A stretch of 6,508 bases of DNA from an uncultured Butyricicoccus sp. (GTDB lineage Bacteria; Bacillota; Clostridia; Oscillospirales; Butyricicoccaceae), in NCBI GenBank assembly GCA_910584935.1, contig CAJUDU010000107.1, forward strand, positions 1-6,508. The letters run 5' to 3'. The translations under genes were made by a program, and so were the position numbers. The notes below the pieces were generated by a model that saw only the letters and a list, made by a program, of their open reading frames with translations, made no database searches and was not told where the DNA came from. Positions 1 to 5,185 of the stretch are shown here, one piece after another (the stretch's first letter is position 1; every line of letters begins with the position of its first letter).

Positions 1-212
1 TGGATACCTGCAACATCTGGCTCAATGGCTTGGTTGGTTCCGGATATCTGCTGGGTGCGCGTGCGGAGATTCTGGGCGATGAAAACCCGACAACAGATTT
101 GATGGCAGGGATTATCCGTGTTCATATCTATATGACGCCGCCAAGCCCGATGCAGCAATGTGATTTTACGCTTGAGTATGACGCGAATTATGTCGCGGCG
201 GCATTTGCGTAA
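1..212 (+). CDS. FI: Tail sheath protein, C-terminal end (P2 FI-like), partial
   Basis: This is the last 69 codons of a contractile tail sheath gene. The open frame starts at base 3 (first full codon GAT) and runs to TAA at 210-212, so the true start lies upstream of the window. The visible piece carries the conserved C-terminal sheath pattern: GYLLGARAEIL, then ENPTTDLMAGIIRVHIY, then PPSPMQQ and a final FTLEYDANYV segment. In P2 gpFI-type sheaths this region belongs to the inner conserved domain that packs on the tail tube and links neighbouring subunits by strand exchange. The sheath contracts to drive the tube through the host envelope. The tube gene follows after 17 bases, the usual FI-FII order. 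Apparent starts inside the fragment (for example TTG at 30) are internal codons. The family call is from remembered pattern, not a search. Confidence 0.93.
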   Translation, partial: DTCNIWLNGLVGSGYLLGARAEILGDENPTTDLMAGIIRVHIYMTPPSPMQQCDFTLEYDANYVAAAFA

Positions 213-229
213 CGAGAAAGGAGCAGTCA

Positions 230-745
230 ATGAACAGACCACAGGCTTATATTTCATTCGAAGTCTATGAAGACGGCATAGATCTGCTTGGCATTGCCAA
301 AGCAACACTGCCAGATGTTTCGTATCTGACATCCACCATTACTGGCGCGGGCATGATGGGTAACATCGAAACCCCATTGGCAGGTATGATTGATGTTATG
401 ACATTAAATTTACAGTTCTTGAGCGTTACTGGCGCAGCATCAAAACTGCTTGTCCCGAAAAAGCATCATATTGACTTGCGGGCAGTTGAGCAGTATTGGG
501 ACACAAGTGAAGTGGAACTGGGTTTCACAAAACAAAAACACGTCATGACTGTGCTGCCAAAAAAAATGTCGCCAGGCACAATTGCTCCGGTTACTGCCGC
601 AGACGCGTCCGGCGAATTTAGTGTCTATTATTATGCCGCATTTGAAAATGGGAACTCACTTTGGGAGATTGACCCGTTTAACCAGATTTTCAGCGTAGGC
701 GGCGTGGATTATTGGGCGGACATCCGCAAGGGCTTAGGACTGTAA
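230..745 (+). CDS. FII: Major tail tube protein (P2 FII-like)
   Basis: This gene encodes a 171-residue tail tube subunit, almost the same length as P2 gpFII (about 172). Hexameric rings of this protein stack to form the rigid inner tube that is driven through the envelope when the sheath contracts. Family marks are a GAGMMG motif near residue 40 (P2 has a very similar GAGMNG) and the ending EIDPFNQIFSVGGVDYW followed by IRKGLGL, matching the EID-N-I-VNGVD and R-IGL ending of the family. No signal peptide or membrane segment is seen. The ATG at 230 is preceded by AAAGGAG at 217-223 with a 6-base gap, so the start is well supported. It follows the sheath by 17 bases and precedes the chaperone gene by 39 bases. 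One oddity is a run of eight A at 559-566, which forms an in-frame A AAA AAA heptamer. Confidence 0.95.
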   Translation: MNRPQAYISFEVYEDGIDLLGIAKATLPDVSYLTSTITGAGMMGNIETPLAGMIDVMTLNLQFLSVTGAASKLLVPKKHHIDLRAVEQYWDTSEVELGFTKQKHVMTVLPKKMSPGTIAPVTAADASGEFSVYYYAAFENGNSLWEIDPFNQIFSVGGVDYWADIRKGLGL

Positions 746-771
746 GAACAACAATAACCGGATATTTTGAA

Positions 772-778
772 AGAAGGG
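772..778 (+). promoter_or_regulatory. Ribosome binding site that sets the start of gene E
   Basis: The purine-rich AGAAGGG lies 6 bases before ATG 785. It supports ATG 785 over an in-frame TTG at 767, which sits upstream of this site and would make the site part of the coding sequence. Confidence 0.7.
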
Positions 779-784
779 TTTTTA

Positions 785-1147
785 ATGGACAACACAAACA
801 ATGGCGAAATTATCATCGTTGACCCGCTGGATCAGGAGGAAGAAAGCGACTATACTTACACACACAATTTCAAAAAGCCGTTTTCGTGGGAAGGCAAAAC
901 CTATGAAATACTGCATTTTGATTTCAGCAAACTGAACGGGCGCGATTTCCTGATGGTTGGCACCGAATTGACGCGGTTAGGCATCCCAGCCCCTGTACCA
1001 TCATTATCCGGCGAATATCAGGCGCGAGTTGCTTTGCGTGCCTGTGAAGAAAAAATTGATATGACATTGTTGTATGCAATGCCGCTGATTGAGGTAAATG
1101 CAATTCTGCGCAGGACAAAGGATTTTTTGCTGCTGTCGGAGCACTGA
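785..1147 (+). CDS. E: Tail assembly chaperone, short form (P2 E-like)
   Basis: This is the 120-residue product made when ribosomes stay in frame and stop at TGA 1145-1147. It looks like the phage tail assembly chaperone E family: a short acidic N-terminus (DPLDQEEESD), a predicted beta-rich part with WEGKTYEILHFDF, then a helical part with RLGIPAPVPSLSGEYQARVA and PLIEVNAILRRTKDFLL. Tail assembly chaperones bind the unstructured tape measure protein and help recruit tube subunits, and are not part of the finished tail. The start is taken as ATG 785 because of the AGAAGGG site just upstream; TTG 767 in the same frame would add six residues. The gene sits between tube and tape measure, the standard place for the chaperone pair. 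The stop comes only five codons after the slippery site at 1123-1129. Confidence 0.92.
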   Translation: MDNTNNGEIIIVDPLDQEEESDYTYTHNFKKPFSWEGKTYEILHFDFSKLNGRDFLMVGTELTRLGIPAPVPSLSGEYQARVALRACEEKIDMTLLYAMPLIEVNAILRRTKDFLLLSEH

Positions 1148-1329
1148 ATGCCACAGCATCATGGCTCCGCAAACAGTGCATGATTCTGGCAAGGAACTGC
1201 AATACCCCGATTCCATTTTGGGAATCGCTCCCTTTATCTGAACTAAACGCATATATACAGACAAACAATGAAGTTGTTCGGGAAGAAACCAGACCGCAAG
1301 CAACGAACAAAGGAGGGCAAGTGCGTTGA
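785..1329 (+). CDS. E': Tail assembly chaperone, frameshifted long form (E+E'), join 785..1129 and 1129..1329
   Basis: A -1 shift at T TTT TTG (1123-1129) joins the first 115 codons of E to a second open frame of 66 codons, read from GCT at 1129-1131 to TGA at 1327-1329, giving about 181 residues. I read the -1 frame base by base and found no stop in it. The extension begins AAVGALNATASWL and contains the stretch IPFWESLPLSELNAYIQ, similar in style to known E' extensions. The second frame has no credible start of its own: its ATG at 1180 lacks a ribosome binding site. P2 is known to make E+E' at the same T TTT TTG heptamer, and the long form (like lambda gpGT) is thought to contact the tape measure protein. 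The extension fills the 178 bases between E and the tape measure gene, and its TGA overlaps the TTG start of that gene. Confidence 0.93.
1123..1129 (+). promoter_or_regulatory. -1 ribosomal frameshift slippery site T TTT TTG
   Basis: The frame-0 codons are GAT TTT TTG CTG, so the heptamer T TTT TTG is correctly phased for tandem slippage to TTT TTT. The same heptamer is used for the P2 E/E' frameshift. The zero frame ends 15 bases later, while the -1 frame stays open to 1329. A hairpin starts 7 bases downstream, which is a usual distance for a stimulator. Confidence 0.94.
1137..1169 (+). promoter_or_regulatory. Predicted RNA hairpin stimulating the frameshift
   Basis: CGGAGC at 1137-1142 can pair with GCTCCG at 1164-1169 (6 pairs). 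Above it C1144-G1163, T1145-A1161 and G1146-C1160 can pair, then ATGC 1148-1151 with GCAT 1156-1159, closing a CACA loop, with single-base bulges at 1143, 1147 and 1162. It begins 7 bases after the slippery site and contains the E stop codon. A competing pairing is possible between GCACTG 1141-1146 and CAGTGC 1174-1179, so a pseudoknot-like or switching structure cannot be excluded. Folding energy was not computed. Confidence 0.72.
1311..1317 (+). promoter_or_regulatory. Ribosome binding site for the tape measure gene (TTG start)
   Basis: AGGAGGG is a near-perfect Shine-Dalgarno sequence whose AGGAGG core ends 9 bases before TTG 1326. It decides for the TTG start over the in-frame ATG at 1350. 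The site lies inside the E' coding frame, so frameshifted ribosomes translate across it before they stop at 1327-1329. Confidence 0.85.
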
Positions 1330-4300
1330 GCAAAGGAAAAACCTATGAAATGGAGTTTCGGCTGAGCGCACAAGCAAACAGTGCGTTTAGCGGCACATTT
1401 TCCAAAGCCCAGGCTGAATTTTCACGTCTGGGCAAGGAAATTCAAACATTAAACCGTGTGCAGTCTGACATATCCGCCTGGCAGAAGCAACAAGGTGCAG
1501 TAGAAGCAACAAGGCAGAAACTTGCCAATCTGGAACAGCAGCAGGCAAAACTTTCGCAGCAGAAAAGTTTTTTGCAACAGCAGATACAAGAAACACAGGC
1601 GGCGGGGAAATCTACCGCTGCACTGGAACGTCAAAAGGCAGAGCTGGAACAGAAAGAATTGCAGTTACAGCAGCGTATCGCAGGCACCAACACGGCGTTA
1701 GAACGCCAGCAGCAGCGTTTGGGCGAAACAGGCACAAGGCTTCAGCAAGCTGGCGTAAATACCAATCAGCTTGCAAGCGAAAGCGCACGGCTAAGCAGTC
1801 AGTTAGAAACTTTGCGTGGGCGGCAGGAGCAAGTCACACAGAGCGCGCAGAGTTTTGGTGAAACAACTACTGCGGCTTTTGACGCGGCGGCAAGCGCAAT
1901 TGCCGCTGCTGGTCTTGCTACAGCGCTTCACGGGATTTATAGCGGATATATGGAATGCGTCACAATTGCTGGCGATTTTGAAGAAGCCATGTCCAATGTG
2001 GAAGCGTTGTCTGGATCCACAGCAGCAGAAATGGCAGCGCTGACCGCGCAGGCAAAAGAACTGGGCGCAACCACCAAATTTACAGCCCAACAAAGTGCAG
2101 AAGCCATGGGATACATGGCGATGGCAGGTTGGGATGCTGCTGAAATGATGGCTGGCATGGATGGTGTTATGAACCTGACCGCGGCAGACGGCGGCGATTT
2201 AGCAACAGTTTCTGATATTGTAACGGATAGTTTAACCGCATTTGGCTTAGCTGCGGCAGATACTTCCCATTTTGCTGATGTACTTGCGGCAACTGCAACC
2301 AACTCTAATACCAGCGTTTCAATCATGGGCGAAACATTCAAACAATCGGCGTCTATTGCTGGCGCACTCAGTTATTCCATTGAAGATGTATCCATTGCTG
2401 TTGGGCTAATGGCGAATGCTGGCGTAAAAGGCAGTATCGCAGGTACCGCACTGAAAAATATGTTCAATGGTTTGCTGGAAGGTGCAACACTGACCAGCGA
2501 GGCTTTTGGTGAATATGAATTTACCGCCGTTCGCGCTGACGGTACCATGAAAAGTTTTGGCAGCACCATCAACGAACTGCGCGGTTATTTTGACCAGATG
2601 ACCGAATCGGAAAAGGTCAATAATGCCATGACAATCGCCGGACAGCGCGGTTACAATGGACTGCTTGCAATTTTGAATGCCACCAATGAAGATTACGCTT
2701 CCCTGACAGACAGCATTTACAATTGCGCAGGCGCCGCAGAAGCCATGGCAGAAATCAAGCTGGATAACGTCAACGGCGATTTGACCTTAATGAAATCCGC
2801 GTGGGAAGGACTTACACTCAGCATTGGCGGAAAATTCACTCCTGCTATGCGTAAAGTCTATTCCCTTGGTGCAGATATTTTCAGCGGAATTGGCAAATTT
2901 ATTGACAAAAATCCTGCGCTTGTTAAAGCAATCGGTGCTGGGACGGCGGCACTTACGGCAGCGACAGGCGTGCTTGCACTTTTGGTAGCAGGTCGAAAAG
3001 CTTTAATTGCCCTGAAACAAGCTCCGTTGCTGGCGTCCCTTGCAGCAGCAGGGCCTGTTCTGGCAGGTGTTGCGGGGATCTCTGCCTTGGTTGCAGGGCT
3101 TACTGCAATTGTATCCGCTTCCAATGAAGCTGTGCCGCCGGTACAGGAACTTACCGAAGCTGCACGCGGTATGAATGATGCGTTCCGGGCAGCGGAAAAC
3201 ACTTTCGCCGAATCCATGTCCAAAACACTTGCATCAGCAAATATGGCTGAAAAGTATATTGATGTGCTGGATGGGCTTGGCACAGCAACCCGGCATACTG
3301 CTGATGAAAAAGAAAAATATCATACCACCCTTACGATGCTTTGTGATACAGTGCCGGAACTGGCAGAGTATATCGACCTGGAAACCAACAGCATCGAAGG
3401 CGGCACACAGGCTTTGCGTGAACATATCGACGCGATGAAACAGGATGCGCAGCAGCGGGCATATCAGGACGCTTACAACGAAGGATTGAAAACACAGTCA
3501 GAGGTTGAAAAAGAGCTTGTTAAAAACCGCATTGAACTTTCAATGGCTGAAAATACGCTGGAACGCGCCCGGAAAAAATACGCGGACACAGAGAAAAAAA
3601 TTCATGAATTAAACGCAAACGATGATAATTCCTATGCGGAATATCAAAAATTGAATGATGAACTCGATCGCGCCGAATATGAAGTCAGCAATGCGGAAGC
3701 TGCGGTAATGAGCTACAGCGAATCGGTGAAAGATTGCGAGCAGGCATCCAGCGAAGCTGCGGATAAAGTTGCTGCACTGAAAGATGCCATGGATGCTTTC
3801 ACAATTCAGGCGGTAAGCGGCGGGGAAGTTTCGGCGGAAGAAGCCGCAAAACTTGTTGACCTTGGCAATGCAGCATCTGATGTTTCTGACGAAATGGCGA
3901 CATTGACGGAAGCTTATGAAGCAGCTTGCGCAGAAGCTTATGAAAGCATATCCACACAATATAATTTGTGGGATCAGGTGAAAGAATCTGCTGCAATCAG
4001 TGTGGATACCTTAAACAATGCCATGGGAAGCCAGACAAAATACTGGCAGGAGTACAACGCTAATCTGCAAAATTTGATTGCGCGTGGTGCAGAAATTGAT
4101 GGGTTACGTCAAATGGTTGCTTCCCTTACCGATGAAGGGGAGCAAGGTATCGCGGCGATTGCCGGACTGGCAAACGCCACAGACAGCGACTTAAAGCAGG
4201 CTGTGCAAAACTGGAAGACCCTGCAAAATGAACAGAAGGCAACCTCCGAAAGTGTCGGCGAACTGAAAACGCAATTTACTGAAAGAGTAAATGAGATGCT

Positions 4301-4970
4301 GGAAAGTTTCAAAAGCACAGTTGCCGATATGAATCTTAGCAATGAAGCAAGAGCAAGCGCAGAAAGCACCATCAATTCTTTTATTAAAGCGGCAGATGAT
4401 ATGCGAGGTCCAGTGCGCGAAGCTTATGCCAGACTTGCAAGGGAAGCCATCAACCAGTTGAACACAGTCAAATCTACAATATCAAGCGCATACTCCACCA
4501 TCGGTGCAGGTGCAAATTCCGGCGATGGCAGCAACGGCGGCGGTTTCCTGGCACTGACAAACAGATTGTTTGCTTCCGGCACACCTGATGCCCCGCCAGG
4601 TTGGGCATGGGTTGGTGAGCAGGGGCCGGAACTTATCAATTTGCATGGCGGCGAAGCGATCCTGCCAACAGATGCTTCCCTGGCTTTTGCTGCGGCGGCA
4701 GCTATGCCGGAAATGCAGATTACCGCATTTGCACCGCAAGTTATCGGAGCAATTGGAGCATATGCCAATCCACCTGTCCAAGCGGAAAGTGCAATCTATG
4801 CGCCTGCTGCATCCACGCCGCCTGCGCCGATAATTAACATCCATATTGACGGCAATGCAACACCTGAAACTGTAGACAGATTGTATGATTTCCGGGATGA
4901 AATGATGGATATGATACAGGAAGTAATGGCGGAAGAACGGATTTCAGCAAGGAGGAATGTCTACGTATGA
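1326..4970 (+). CDS. T: Tail tape measure protein (P2 T-like, TP901-type core)
   Basis: This encodes a 1214-residue tape measure protein, which sets tail length, scaffolds tube growth and is expelled at infection. Residues about 25-175 are a Gln/Glu/Ala-rich coiled coil (many LEQQQ, RQKAELEQ, LQQRI runs). Residues about 205-510 form the conserved tape measure core, with DFEEAMSNVEALSG, ELGATTKFTAQQSAEAMGYMA and ANAGVKGSIAGTALKN. Residues about 531-598 are strongly hydrophobic and could form two membrane-spanning hairpin segments. Residues about 700-820 are a second charged coiled coil. A Gly/Ser linker near 1062-1073 leads to the family's C-terminal motif APPGWAWVGEQGPEL plus GGEAILP (about 1089-1114), then an Ala/Pro-rich tail. 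No peptidase or lysozyme domain was seen. TTG 1326 is chosen for the AGGAGGG site upstream and for the typical tape measure opening KTYEMEFRLSAQANSAF. The start overlaps the E' stop (TTGA) and the end overlaps gene X (ATGA). Confidence 0.95.
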   Translation: MSKGKTYEMEFRLSAQANSAFSGTFSKAQAEFSRLGKEIQTLNRVQSDISAWQKQQGAVEATRQKLANLEQQQAKLSQQKSFLQQQIQETQAAGKSTAALERQKAELEQKELQLQQRIAGTNTALERQQQRLGETGTRLQQAGVNTNQLASESARLSSQLETLRGRQEQVTQSAQSFGETTTAAFDAAASAIAAAGLATALHGIYSGYMECVTIAGDFEEAMSNVEALSGSTAAEMAALTAQAKELGATTKFTAQQSAEAMGYMAMAGWDAAEMMAGMDGVMNLTAADGGDLATVSDIVTDSLTAFGLAAADTSHFADVLAATATNSNTSVSIMGETFKQSASIAGALSYSIEDVSIAVGLMANAGVKGSIAGTALKNMFNGLLEGATLTSEAFGEYEFTAVRADGTMKSFGSTINELRGYFDQMTESEKVNNAMTIAGQRGYNGLLAILNATNEDYASLTDSIYNCAGAAEAMAEIKLDNVNGDLTLMKSAWEGLTLSIGGKFTPAMRKVYSLGADIFSGIGKFIDKNPALVKAIGAGTAALTAATGVLALLVAGRKALIALKQAPLLASLAAAGPVLAGVAGISALVAGLTAIVSASNEAVPPVQELTEAARGMNDAFRAAENTFAESMSKTLASANMAEKYIDVLDGLGTATRHTADEKEKYHTTLTMLCDTVPELAEYIDLETNSIEGGTQALREHIDAMKQDAQQRAYQDAYNEGLKTQSEVEKELVKNRIELSMAENTLERARKKYADTEKKIHELNANDDNSYAEYQKLNDELDRAEYEVSNAEAAVMSYSESVKDCEQASSEAADKVAALKDAMDAFTIQAVSGGEVSAEEAAKLVDLGNAASDVSDEMATLTEAYEAACAEAYESISTQYNLWDQVKESAAISVDTLNNAMGSQTKYWQEYNANLQNLIARGAEIDGLRQMVASLTDEGEQGIAAIAGLANATDSDLKQAVQNWKTLQNEQKATSESVGELKTQFTERVNEMLESFKSTVADMNLSNEARASAESTINSFIKAADDMRGPVREAYARLAREAINQLNTVKSTISSAYSTIGAGANSGDGSNGGGFLALTNRLFASGTPDAPPGWAWVGEQGPELINLHGGEAILPTDASLAFAAAAAMPEMQITAFAPQVIGAIGAYANPPVQAESAIYAPAASTPPAPIINIHIDGNATPETVDRLYDFRDEMMDMIQEVMAEERISARRNVYV
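4949..4955 (+). promoter_or_regulatory. Ribosome binding site for gene X
   Basis: A perfect AAGGAGG sits inside the end of the tape measure frame, 11 bases before ATG 4967. The gap is a little long. The nearer ATG at 4957 is in a different frame, so 4967 remains the best start. Confidence 0.7.
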
Positions 4971-5185
4971 GCAGGATTTATACCACAGTGCAAGGTGATA
5001 TGTGGGACAGTATCGCGTATAGCCAACTTGGCAGCACAACACATACAGACAGCTTGATTGCCGCCAATCCTGCATATCGGAATATCTATAGTTTCCCTGC
5101 TGGAATCCAGCTAACCCTTCCTGATTTGGATGATGTCCGGCAGGCATCCAGCACCTTGCCACCTTGGAAGGAGGCGCTGGGATGA
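4967..5185 (+). CDS. X: Tail protein X, small LysM-type baseplate protein
   Basis: This 72-residue protein matches the phage tail protein X family, whose single domain has a LysM-like fold. Visible LysM features are the opening TTVQGDMWDSIAY, the middle ANPAYRN and the closing PAGIQLTLPDL, which fits the usual pattern of a start strand, a helix pair with an Asn-Pro turn, and an end strand after PAG. In contractile tails small LysM proteins are known as adaptors that hold the central hub to the surrounding baseplate; direct peptidoglycan binding is also possible for the fold, and the sequence cannot choose between these. The ATG overlaps the tape measure stop as ATGA, and its own stop overlaps the next ATG as ATGA. 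It occupies the gap between T and D where P2 has gene U. There is no signal peptide. Confidence 0.93.
   Translation: MSRIYTTVQGDMWDSIAYSQLGSTTHTDSLIAANPAYRNIYSFPAGIQLTLPDLDDVRQASSTLPPWKEALG
5168..5174 (+). promoter_or_regulatory. Ribosome binding site that sets the start of gene D
   Basis: A perfect AAGGAGG lies 7 bases before ATG 5182. It decides for ATG 5182 over the in-frame TTG at 5164, which lies upstream of the site. It is embedded in the last codons of gene X. Confidence 0.88.

Noticed and set aside
746..784. Possible promoter or terminator in the 39-base gap between tube and E genes
   Set aside because: No -35/-10 pair at proper spacing and no GC-rich hairpin with a T run was seen; the gap mainly holds the ribosome binding site for E.
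1180..1329. E' as an independent small gene starting at ATG 1180
   Set aside because: There is no Shine-Dalgarno sequence before 1180, and the slippery site, phase and family precedent explain the frame better as a frameshift extension.
924..1373. A 149-codon open frame on the minus strand crossing E, E' and the tape measure start
   Set aside because: It is antisense to well-supported genes, its product is rich in Cys, Ser and His without recognisable domains, and no good ribosome binding site was seen. It is best explained as a shadow frame.
3909..3944. Perfect 12-base direct repeat GAAGCTTATGAA, 24 bases apart, in the tape measure gene
   Set aside because: It encodes the similar helical segments EAYEAAC and EAYESIS in a coiled-coil-like region; two copies in phase with helix periodicity are ordinary for tape measure proteins and do not suggest a regulatory element.
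4482..4844. Overlapping minus-strand open frames opposite the tape measure C-terminus
   Set aside because: They lie opposite the conserved APPGWAWVGE region, and the products look like out-of-frame translation of Ala/Gly-rich coding DNA, with Arg/Cys-rich or Ala/Pro-rich stretches.
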